The position numbers and the translations under genes are program-made. Shown in pieces: positions 1-4,930 of a stretch of DNA of 6,221 nucleotides (the first letter of the stretch is position 1; every line of letters starts with the position of its first letter). Origin of the DNA: Actinomycetes bacterium (GTDB lineage Bacteria; Actinomycetota; Acidimicrobiia; Acidimicrobiales; RAAP-2); contig JAKBCI010000107.1 of NCBI GenBank assembly GCA_021807965.1, positions 1 to 6,221 of the forward strand, read 5' to 3'. Under the pieces are notes generated by a model, which made no database searches, was not told the DNA's origin, and saw nothing but the letters and a program-made list of their open reading frames with translations.

Positions 1-1
1 G

Positions 2-190
2 TGGGACGCAGCGGCGCTGAAGGCCATGAAACCGTCGATCGGTCTCGCGACGTCGGTGACGGCGGATTCGCCGTCGGTGTTCCCGACACCCGAGCGCGTG
101 AAACTATCCAAGAACTACTACCCCTTCAAGAACCAAGAGGAGATCAATACGTGGAACGGACTGTTCCTCCCGATCATCCAGGGGGCGTAG
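2..190 (+). CDS. C-terminal fragment of PotD-like polyamine ABC transporter substrate-binding protein (5' end outside window)
   Basis: Sixty-two codons of an open frame entering from the left edge and stopping at TAG 188-190. The translation runs WDAAALKAMKPSIGLA at the edge and later reads SPSVFPTPERVKLSKNYYPF, ending in NTWNGLFLPIIQGA. A VFP..E...L..N.Y.....E....W......I..G tail is what I know from the C-terminus of extracellular spermidine/putrescine-binding proteins (PotD family, about 350 residues). These capture the substrate outside the membrane and deliver it to the PotB/PotC channel. The signal peptide and most ligand-contacting residues lie outside the window, so substrate (putrescine, spermidine or a related compound) cannot be judged. 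The assignment is strengthened by the overlapping PotB-like and PotC-like permeases immediately downstream. The longer open frame covering the same bases in another phase is the upstream read-through of the permease frame and is not the coding frame here. Confidence 0.85.
   Translation, partial: WDAAALKAMKPSIGLATSVTADSPSVFPTPERVKLSKNYYPFKNQEEINTWNGLFLPIIQGA
138..142 (+). promoter_or_regulatory. Ribosome binding site deciding the PotB-like start
   Basis: AGGAG at 138-142 lies inside the 3' coding end of the substrate-binding protein gene and is 8 nt upstream of GTG 151. It is the clearest Shine-Dalgarno sequence in the window. It supports starting the permease at 151 although this overlaps the previous gene by 40 nt. 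No ATG, GTG or TTG lies in frame between 151 and the first membrane segment. Confidence 0.7.
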
Positions 191-1065
191 TTCCGCGCGG
201 GAGACGGCGCGGCGTCGGCCGGGCGCTCGCGCCGTATCTCCTGAGTCTGCCGGCGGGTCTGTGGTTGCTGCTGCTATTCGTGATTCCGCTCGCGTTCATG
301 CTGTCGCTGTCATTGAAGACTTGCAGTCCGTCGACGGGCGCCTGCGTGATGACGTGGCACTGGGGCGAGATCCCGAGCGAAGTGAGCCTCTATCACCAGG
401 AGTTCATCACCAGCCTCTACTACGCTGGCGCAGCGACCCTCCTCGACCTCGTGATCTCGTTCCCGATCGCGTACTGGATCGCGTTCTACGGGGGACGTCG
501 CAAGAACTTCTTCTTGTTGATGTTGCTGGTGCCGTTCTTCGTGTCGTTCGTCATCCGCACGCTGGTGTGGGAGTTCATCCTCGCCGACAACGGCGTAGTG
601 CTCGGGGCTCTGAAGCACATCCACCTGCTGCCATCGGGCTTTCACGTTCTGGGTACGAGCTACGCCGTGATCGCCGGGCTCGCGTACAATTACCTGCCAT
701 TTACGGCGCTGCCCCTCTACGTCGCGCTCGAGCGAATCGACCGGCGGGTGCTGGAGGCGGCGCACGACCTCTACGCCACCCGTCGGGCGGGCTTCATGAA
801 GGTGATCATGCCGTTGACGGTGCCGGGCATCTTCGCGGCCTTCTTGCTCACCTTCATTCCGATGTTCGGTGACTACGTGAATCAGCAGATTCTGGGTGGG
901 ACATCGAGCACGATGATTGGCACCGTGATCCAGAATCAGTTCCTCGTCAACTTCGACATCGCCGGTGGCGCGTCGCTGTCGGCGGTATTGCTAGTTATCG
1001 CCCTGCTTGGGATCTATCTGTACGCTCGGCTGCTGGGCTCGCGCACGATCGAGCAGTACCTATGA
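151..1065 (+). CDS. potB: PotB-like inner-membrane permease of a polyamine-type ABC transporter
   Basis: A 304-residue integral membrane protein, of normal length for PotB-type permeases (about 280-310). It pairs with the PotC-like protein to form the membrane channel of an importer for putrescine, spermidine or a similar cation. Hydrophobic segments lie at about residues 27-54, 88-112, 119-145, 168-193, 226-247 and 274-296. The cytoplasmic EAA loop that docks the ATPase is at about 202-227 (LEAAHDLYATRRAGFMKVIM followed by PLTVPG). The usual Gly of the EAA motif is Tyr here (DLYA instead of DLGA), a variant I recall from actinobacterial PotB relatives. The first external loop holds two cysteines, C58 and C65, which could form a disulfide. 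The GTG start is chosen for the AGGAG 8 nt upstream; the frame is open to the left window edge but the residues before V151 do not look like protein. The stop overlaps the next gene in ATGA, implying translational coupling. No ATPase gene is visible, so it probably lies to the left. Confidence 0.9.
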   Translation: MERTVPPDHPGGVVPRGRRRGVGRALAPYLLSLPAGLWLLLLFVIPLAFMLSLSLKTCSPSTGACVMTWHWGEIPSEVSLYHQEFITSLYYAGAATLLDLVISFPIAYWIAFYGGRRKNFFLLMLLVPFFVSFVIRTLVWEFILADNGVVLGALKHIHLLPSGFHVLGTSYAVIAGLAYNYLPFTALPLYVALERIDRRVLEAAHDLYATRRAGFMKVIMPLTVPGIFAAFLLTFIPMFGDYVNQQILGGTSSTMIGTVIQNQFLVNFDIAGGASLSAVLLVIALLGIYLYARLLGSRTIEQYL

Positions 1066-1916
1066 GTGTGCTCGAGCAGACCAAGGGCAGCGAGCCCACG
1101 CTCGTTGCGCCGCGGCGCAAGCGGCGCTGGGGTCGCTTCGTGCTACCGACGTACTCGTGGCTGGTGATCGCCTACTTGGTGTTCCCGATCATCGTGATGA
1201 TCTTCTACAGCTTCAACAAGGTGTACAACGGCATTCCTCAGGTGAGTTTCTCCTGGATCGGCTTCACGACCCAGTGGTATCGCCAGTGGAGCAACGTACC
1301 GGGGCTGACGCCGGCGTTTTGGCTCTCTATTCGCTTGGCCCTCGTCAGTACGGCGATCTCGACGGTACTCGGTACGATGCTCGCCATCGCGCTGGTGCGC
1401 TACCGCCCGCCTCGCTTCCACGGCAAGATGATCTTCGAGCAGGTCATCTTCTTGAACATCGCGGCCCCCGAGATCGTGATGGGCGCGTCGCTGCTCGGAC
1501 TGTTCGTGAGCTTCAACATCGGACGCGGGTTCTTGACGCTGGTGCTCGCGCACGTGATGTTCTCCATCGCGTACGTCACCGTCACGGTACGGGCTCGACT
1601 GTCGGGATTCGATCGTTCGCTCGAAGAAGCCGCCTACGACCTCGGGGCGACGCCGCGGGTCACCTTTTCGCGGGTCACCTTGCCACTCATCATGCCCGGC
1701 GTGCTGGCCGGCGCGTTAATGGCCTTCGCGCTGTCGATCGATGACTTCGTCACGTCAAACTTCTTGAGTGGCTCTAGCGCTCCGTTTCCCGTTTGGGTCT
1801 ACGGCGTGACCCGAGTCGGGATTCCGCCGCAGGTCTTCGTTTTTGGCACCGCGATCTTTTCCGTCGGTATCGCGTTCGCGATCATGAGCATCGTGCTCGC
1901 CAAGAAGAAGGTCTAG
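1062..1916 (+). CDS. potC: PotC-like inner-membrane permease of a polyamine-type ABC transporter
   Basis: A 284-residue membrane protein, the expected size for PotC. It is the second half of the importer channel with the PotB-like protein. A basic cytoplasmic N-terminus (PRRKRRWGR, about residues 17-25) precedes six hydrophobic segments at roughly 31-51, 85-113, 125-150, 155-178, 212-233 and 257-281. The EAA loop at 188-213 is canonical: LEEAAYDLGATPRVTFSRVT then LPLIMPG, with the conserved Gly at 195. The following DDFVTSNFLSG matches the DD-V-S-F segment typical of PotC. The protein ends in a positively charged KKKV tail. The ATG shares the ATGA stop/start overlap with the upstream permease and has no strong ribosome binding site of its own, so re-initiation by the upstream ribosome is likely. 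The family call is solid; the exact substrate is not visible. Confidence 0.95.
   Translation: MSVLEQTKGSEPTLVAPRRKRRWGRFVLPTYSWLVIAYLVFPIIVMIFYSFNKVYNGIPQVSFSWIGFTTQWYRQWSNVPGLTPAFWLSIRLALVSTAISTVLGTMLAIALVRYRPPRFHGKMIFEQVIFLNIAAPEIVMGASLLGLFVSFNIGRGFLTLVLAHVMFSIAYVTVTVRARLSGFDRSLEEAAYDLGATPRVTFSRVTLPLIMPGVLAGALMAFALSIDDFVTSNFLSGSSAPFPVWVYGVTRVGIPPQVFVFGTAIFSVGIAFAIMSIVLAKKKV
1105..1120. repeat. Perfect 16-bp palindrome in the 5' coding part of the PotC-like gene
   Basis: TTGCGCCGCGGCGCAA reads identically on both strands with no spacer. It begins 43 nt after the PotC-like start codon and codes for the basic N-terminal segment (VAPRRK region). It could be an operator-like dyad or simply the result of GC-rich Ala/Pro/Arg codons. 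No second copy was seen in the window, so no regulatory role is claimed. Confidence 0.4.
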
Positions 1917-1946
1917 TCGCCCCCGGGCGCGTCACTGCCAACAAAA

Positions 1947-1952
1947 TAGGAT
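1947..1952 (+). promoter_or_regulatory. Putative -10 box (TAGGAT), overlapping an AGGA ribosome binding site, before ald
   Basis: TAGGAT fits the TANNNT -10 pattern and ends 7 nt before ATG 1960, so transcription from it could start at the start codon itself. The embedded AGGA (1948-1951) is also 8 nt from ATG 1960, so the same bases could serve as a Shine-Dalgarno on a longer transcript from the permease operon. No convincing -35 was found. Either reading favours ATG 1960 over ATG 1951. Confidence 0.4.
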
Positions 1953-1959
1953 GACGAAT

Positions 1960-3078
1960 ATGAAAATTGGTGTCCCGAAGGAAATAAAGACCGATGAGAA
2001 CCGCGTATCGCTGACGCCCGCGGGGGTTCGCGAACTGACCGGCGCTGGTCATCGCGTGCTGGTCGAGCGAGGGGCGGGCGTCGGCTCGTCGATCAGCGAT
2101 GACGCGTACGCCGCCAACGGGGCGATGATCGTCGACGACGTCGACGACGTGTGGGCCGAAAGCGACATGATCATGAAGGTCAAAGAACCCATCGCTGTCG
2201 AATACCCGCGACTCGCCGCGCACAAGAACCAGGTCCTGTTCACGTACCTGCACCTCGCGGCGTCGCGCGAGTGCACGGACGCGCTCACGGCCGCCGATAA
2301 TATTTCGATCGCCTACGAAACGGTGCGACTACGCGACAACTCCCTGCCGCTGTTGACGCCCATGAGCGAAGTGGCCGGTCGCATGGCGCCCCTGATGGGG
2401 GCGCATCATCTCATGCGGCCCGGCGGTGGTCACGGATCCCTGATCAGCGGGGTGCCCGGTGTCGCGCCTACCAACGTGGTCGTGATCGGCGGCGGCGTCG
2501 CGGGCTTGGCCGCGGCAACCCTCGCCGTCGGACTCCACGCGCAGGTGAAGATTCTCGACAAGAACCTCGACCGACTGCGTCAGATCGACCATCACTTCGA
2601 CGGCCGCCTCGAGACGATCGCGTCGTCGACCTTGAGTTTGGAGGAGGCGTGCATCGGGGCCGACATCGTGATTGGAGCGGTGCTGGTCGTGGGGGCCAAG
2701 GCCCCCAAGTTGGTGAGCAACGAGTTGGTCGCCCGTATGCGTCCCGGCTCGGTGCTCGTTGATATCTCGGTCGACCAGGGGGGCTGTTTCGAGGCGACGC
2801 ATCCGACGACCCACTCCGATCCGGTGTTCGAGGTGAACGGATCGATCTTCTACTGCGTCGCGAACATGCCGGGAGCCGTGCCGAACACTTCGACAGCCGC
2901 GTTAGCGAACGCGACGCTCCCGTACGCGATGGAGCTAGCACGCCGCGGCTGGCGCGAGGCCGTACTCGCCGACGACGCGCTGGCCGAAGGCGTCAACGTG
3001 GTGAACGGCGCCGTTACGTACGGCCCGGTCGCCGAAGCGCACGGTTTGGCGTACACGCCGCTGCGCTCGCTGCTGTAG
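1960..3078 (+). CDS. ald: Alanine dehydrogenase (NAD-dependent)
   Basis: A 372-residue cytoplasmic enzyme of the Ald family (mycobacterial Ald is 371) catalysing L-alanine + NAD+ + H2O to pyruvate + NH4+ + NADH, reversibly. The start MKIGVPKEIK at ATG 1960 matches the family N-terminus and has AGGA 8 nt upstream; an in-frame ATG at 1951 would add three residues with no room for a binding site. From 1960, key residues fall where the family has them: R15 and K75 (in KVKEP) for substrate binding, catalytic H98 (in FTYLHLAASR) and D272 (in VDQGG), offset by two from mycobacterial H96 and D270. The Rossmann motif G177-x-G179-x-x-G182 is followed by D200 ending the second strand, the usual NAD rather than NADP choice. 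SEVAGRMAP, GAVLV-GAKAPKLVSN and FYCVANMPGAVP are further signature stretches. It follows the permease genes by 43 nt on the same strand, so co-transcription is possible, as is its own promoter. A close alternative, the transhydrogenase alpha subunit, is excluded by these Ald motifs. Confidence 0.96.
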   Translation: MKIGVPKEIKTDENRVSLTPAGVRELTGAGHRVLVERGAGVGSSISDDAYAANGAMIVDDVDDVWAESDMIMKVKEPIAVEYPRLAAHKNQVLFTYLHLAASRECTDALTAADNISIAYETVRLRDNSLPLLTPMSEVAGRMAPLMGAHHLMRPGGGHGSLISGVPGVAPTNVVVIGGGVAGLAAATLAVGLHAQVKILDKNLDRLRQIDHHFDGRLETIASSTLSLEEACIGADIVIGAVLVVGAKAPKLVSNELVARMRPGSVLVDISVDQGGCFEATHPTTHSDPVFEVNGSIFYCVANMPGAVPNTSTAALANATLPYAMELARRGWREAVLADDALAEGVNVVNGAVTYGPVAEAHGLAYTPLRSLL

Positions 3079-3115
3079 AGTCGCGCCTCGCCGCCACGAC
3101 CAGGGCCGAGAGTCG

Positions 3116-3132
3116 CCACCGCTCGACGGTGG
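3116..3132. terminator. Small stem-loop between converging ald and the DUF5522-like gene
   Basis: CCACCG at 3116-3121 pairs with CGGTGG at 3127-3132 around a 5-nt loop (CTCGA). It sits 38 nt after the ald stop in the 141-nt convergent gap (3079-3219), so it could end transcription from either side. There is no T-tract on either strand, so it is not a classical intrinsic terminator. A weaker imperfect hairpin lies at 3156-3180 (CTGCC with GGCAG). I see nothing else in the gap. Confidence 0.3.
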
Positions 3133-3219
3133 TCGCGGGCGGCGTCGCGCGATCACTGCCGTCGCGGGGACGCGGGGCAGCGGCGGTGGGTGTCGCGGTA
3201 CCGGGTGAAAACTTGCGCG

Positions 3220-3447
3220 TCAGGCCACGTAGGGACAGTGTCGGCATCCCTTTGAGCAACAGGCGCCTCGACTGAGGAGCGTCGCGTACGTGAGCACGCT
3301 GAAGCCAGTTGTGGGATCTCGATAGGTCGCCTCGCCGCTCGCGACGGCCTTCTCGTGAGCGGCGATGATGAGGTCGTAGTCAGGTCGATCCGGGTCGCAG
3401 CGCTCACGAGCGGGGCGCGCAACGAGCGGCGGAGGCGGATCAGTCAC
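3220..3447 (-). CDS. Small cysteine-rich DUF5522-like protein
   Basis: A 75-residue protein of unknown function. A proline/arginine-rich, probably flexible N-terminus (residues 1-20) leads into PDYDLIIAAHEKAVASGEA, then TYRDPTTGFSVLTYATLLSR, and a compact end GACCSKGCRHCPY. Cys63, Cys64, Cys68, Cys71 and His70 could bind a metal or take part in thiol chemistry. I recognise the CC-x3-CRHCPY end and the HxxAxxxGxxxYxDPxTGxxVLT core as the DUF5522 family. From memory a similar domain occurs in the human mitochondrial protein C1orf53, which I cannot check here. Its ATG (3447-3445) overlaps the stop of the upstream oxidoreductase gene in ATGA, so the two are one operon and probably translationally coupled. 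The match to a conserved domain along its length and the coupled start argue against a chance frame. No signal peptide or membrane segment is visible, so it is presumably cytoplasmic. Confidence 0.85.
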   Translation of the reverse strand: MTDPPPPLVARPARERCDPDRPDYDLIIAAHEKAVASGEATYRDPTTGFSVLTYATLLSRGACCSKGCRHCPYVA

Positions 3448-4391
3448 GAGACGGGTTGTAGGACGATCTTGCCGAACTTACCGGGTTGGGCGAAGTAGTC
3501 GTACGCGTCGGCGACGGCGGCGAGCGGGAACGCCGCCGCGAGAACGACCCGCAGGGCGCCGCTCGACCAGTCGTCGTACAGGTCGTGTCGAGCGCGCTCG
3601 CTGACCGCCGCCTTCTCGGCGCGCGTGCGTGACCGTAGCGTAGAGCCGGTGAGCGTTGCGCGTCGGCTCATGACGGCGAGGAGATCGAGGTCGACGTGAC
3701 TTCCACCACCGACGCCGATGACGACCACCCGCGCCCGCGGAGCGAGCACCCGCTGAGCGAGCGAGAGGTGCGACGCGCCAACCAGCTCCAGCACGACGTC
3801 AACGGGTTCAATCGACGCGACCTCGTCGAGCGTGACGGTCTCGGCCGCGCCGAGGCGGCGAAGCTCCTCGTGGAACGTCGAGGAACGCGTCACGGCGACG
3901 ACGTGGGCGCCTCGTTGCGCCGCAATTTGGACTGCGGCCGTTCCAACGCCGCCCGCCGCGCCCGAGATAAGCACGCGGTCCTTCGCCACCAGGGCCGCCT
4001 GACTGACCAGCGCGTCGTGGGCGGTAAGAAAGGCCTCGGCGAAGCCCCCAGCCGCGACCAGGTCGACGTCGTCGGGAACCGCGATGAGGTGTTCCGCCGG
4101 CACAACGCAGTGACTCGCCTGCGCGCCACCTCCGACGATGGCGCAGACGCGGCGCCCAACCAGGCCTGGGTCGAGGCGCTCGCCGATGCTTGTGACGACC
4201 CCAGCGAGTTCGAGCCCTGGTACGTCAGCCGGCGATCCCGACGGCGCGGGATAGTGTCCACTGCGCTGCAGCAGGTCGGCAGCGTTGACGCCGGCCGACG
4301 CCACCTCGACCACAACGTCGTCAGGTCTAGGTACCGGGGTCGGACGCTCCACTAACCGAAGACGCCCATCATCGACGACGACGGCGATCAT
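3444..4391 (-). CDS. Zinc-free medium-chain oxidoreductase, PIG3/QOR-type NAD(P)H:quinone oxidoreductase
   Basis: A 315-residue cytoplasmic enzyme of the medium-chain dehydrogenase/reductase superfamily. The N-terminal GroES-like catalytic domain (about 1-115) has GVNAADLLQRSGHYPAP at 34-50, where zinc alcohol dehydrogenases carry their first zinc-ligand cysteine; N36 stands there instead, as in quinone oxidoreductases. The dinucleotide fold (about 120-250) holds SGAAGGVG at 143-150, the QOR form of the cofactor loop, and VVAVTRSS at 164-171. GSTLRSRTRAEKAAV at 249-263 and the end FPLAAVADAYDYF...GKFGKIVL are strongly reminiscent of the PIG3 (TP53I3) branch. Likely reaction: NADPH-dependent reduction of quinones or other electrophilic carbonyls; the true substrate is unknown. 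It is the first gene of a two-gene operon with the DUF5522-like gene, joined by ATGA, and is transcribed away from the glutathione peroxidase. There is no good ribosome binding site; TAGGCT lies 6 nt before the ATG, so the message may be leaderless. Confidence 0.92.
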   Translation of the reverse strand: MIAVVVDDGRLRLVERPTPVPRPDDVVVEVASAGVNAADLLQRSGHYPAPSGSPADVPGLELAGVVTSIGERLDPGLVGRRVCAIVGGGAQASHCVVPAEHLIAVPDDVDLVAAGGFAEAFLTAHDALVSQAALVAKDRVLISGAAGGVGTAAVQIAAQRGAHVVAVTRSSTFHEELRRLGAAETVTLDEVASIEPVDVVLELVGASHLSLAQRVLAPRARVVVIGVGGGSHVDLDLLAVMSRRATLTGSTLRSRTRAEKAAVSERARHDLYDDWSSGALRVVLAAAFPLAAVADAYDYFAQPGKFGKIVLQPVS

Positions 4392-4397
4392 AAGAGC

Positions 4398-4403
4398 AGC
4401 CTA
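4398..4403 (-). promoter_or_regulatory. Putative -10 box (TAGGCT) for the oxidoreductase operon
   Basis: On the minus strand TAGGCT fits TANNNT and is separated by exactly 6 nt (GCTCTT) from the ATG at 4391-4389, which would make that A the transcription start. The hexamer at the expected -35 position (GTACGG, 4426-4421) is a poor match. The call rests on spacing, the lack of a Shine-Dalgarno sequence, and the same layout at neighbouring genes. Confidence 0.4.
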
Positions 4404-4412
4404 CCCAGGGCG

Positions 4413-4441
4413 TTTTACCCCCGTACGGCTACCGGTATGGT
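4413..4441 (+). promoter_or_regulatory. Putative promoter for the glutathione peroxidase gene (-35 TTTTAC, -10 TATGGT)
   Basis: TTTTAC (4413-4418) and TATGGT (4436-4441) are 17 nt apart, and the -10 box ends 6 nt before ATG 4448, so transcription would begin at or beside the start codon. No Shine-Dalgarno sequence is present. The spacer contains two near-adjacent 8-bp palindromes, CCGTACGG (4421-4428) and TACCGGTA (4430-4437), which could be an operator; this part is speculative. The 56-nt region also has to carry the promoter of the divergent oxidoreductase operon. Confidence 0.5.
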
Positions 4442-4447
4442 CGCACT

Positions 4448-4930
4448 ATGACCATTCACGACAAACCCGTTCGGACCCTCGCCGGCGAGCCAGCATCGCT
4501 GGCGCTCCACCGCGACCAGACCATACTCATCGTCAACGTCGCATCGAAGTGCGGGCTCACGCCACAGTACGAGGGGCTTGAGGCTCTACAGCGCCGTTAC
4601 GCCGATCGAGGTTTCAGCGTGGTGGGCTTTCCCTGTAATCAGTTCATGGACCAAGAGCCCGGTTCGCCGGAAGAGATCCAGGCGTTTTGTTCGACCACGT
4701 ACGGCGTCACGTTCCCGATGTTCGAGAAGATCGATGTGAACGGACCGGATCGTCATCCGATCTACGCCGAGTTGGCTGAGGTCGCCGACGCCGACGGCCA
4801 TAGCGGCGACATTCGTTGGAACTTCGAGAAGTTTCTCGTGTCCCCCGATGGTTCGGTGCAGCGATTCGCCCCGACGGTGACGCCGGAGGATCCGGTACTG
4901 GTCGCGGCGATCGAAGCCGCTCTCGCCTAG
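4448..4930 (+). CDS. Thiol (cysteine) glutathione peroxidase family protein
   Basis: A 160-residue thioredoxin-fold peroxidase, the usual size of bacterial BtuE/BsaA-type enzymes, which reduce hydrogen peroxide and organic or lipid hydroperoxides in the cytoplasm. The catalytic tetrad is complete: peroxidatic Cys35 (in NVASKCGLTPQY, with Cys where animal enzymes often have selenocysteine), Gln69 (in FPCNQFMDQEPG), and Trp124-Asn125 (in RWNFEKFLV). Cys81 (in QAFCSTTYGVTFPMF) sits where the resolving cysteine of plant and other non-selenium enzymes lies, so thioredoxin rather than glutathione is the likely reductant, consistent with actinobacteria generally lacking glutathione. The codon is TGC, so no selenocysteine is involved. 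It diverges from the quinone oxidoreductase operon across 56 nt, perhaps sharing oxidative-stress control. There is no ribosome binding site; a -10-like box 6 nt before the ATG suggests a leaderless message. Its TAG stop interlocks with that of the converging acetyltransferase gene. Confidence 0.96.
   Translation: MTIHDKPVRTLAGEPASLALHRDQTILIVNVASKCGLTPQYEGLEALQRRYADRGFSVVGFPCNQFMDQEPGSPEEIQAFCSTTYGVTFPMFEKIDVNGPDRHPIYAELAEVADADGHSGDIRWNFEKFLVSPDGSVQRFAPTVTPEDPVLVAAIEAALA

Noticed and set aside
1..150. Permease frame extended back to the left window edge from GTG at position 1
   Set aside because: The other phase across 2-190 gives a convincing PotD C-terminus ending in TAG, while the permease frame there gives composition unlike a transporter. 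The AGGAG-supported GTG at 151 is a better start.
1919..1930. GC-rich dyad (CGCC...GGCG) after the PotC-like gene as a terminator
   Set aside because: Only a 4-bp stem with a 4-nt loop, no T-tract, and ald follows on the same strand.
1951..1959. ald start at the upstream ATG 1951
   Set aside because: It adds MTN before the conserved MKIGVPKEIK start and has no correctly spaced ribosome binding site; R15 and K75 number as in the family when 1960 is used.
2129..2149. Tandem GTCGACGAC repeat in ald
   Set aside because: Two copies only, encoding VDDVDD in frame; a local codon-level duplication with no sign of a repeat family.
2690..2707. Strong hairpin in ald (GGGGGC, loop CAAG, GCCCCC)
   Set aside because: It is accounted for by the conserved peptide GAKAPK in GC-rich codons and sits in mid-gene; no reason to assign a function.
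3696..4355. 219-residue plus-strand open frame opposite the oxidoreductase gene
   Set aside because: Arg/Asp/His-rich composition typical of the antisense of a GC-rich gene; the minus-strand frame has complete family motifs.
4437..4451. Five-codon leader frame (ATG GTC GCA CTA TGA) before the peroxidase gene
   Set aside because: Its ATG overlaps the likely -10 box and would lie upstream of the inferred transcription start; no binding site precedes it.
4489..4503. GCCAGC-ATC-GCTGGC dyad early in the peroxidase gene
   Set aside because: A 6-bp stem with a 3-nt loop inside coding sequence is common in GC-rich DNA.
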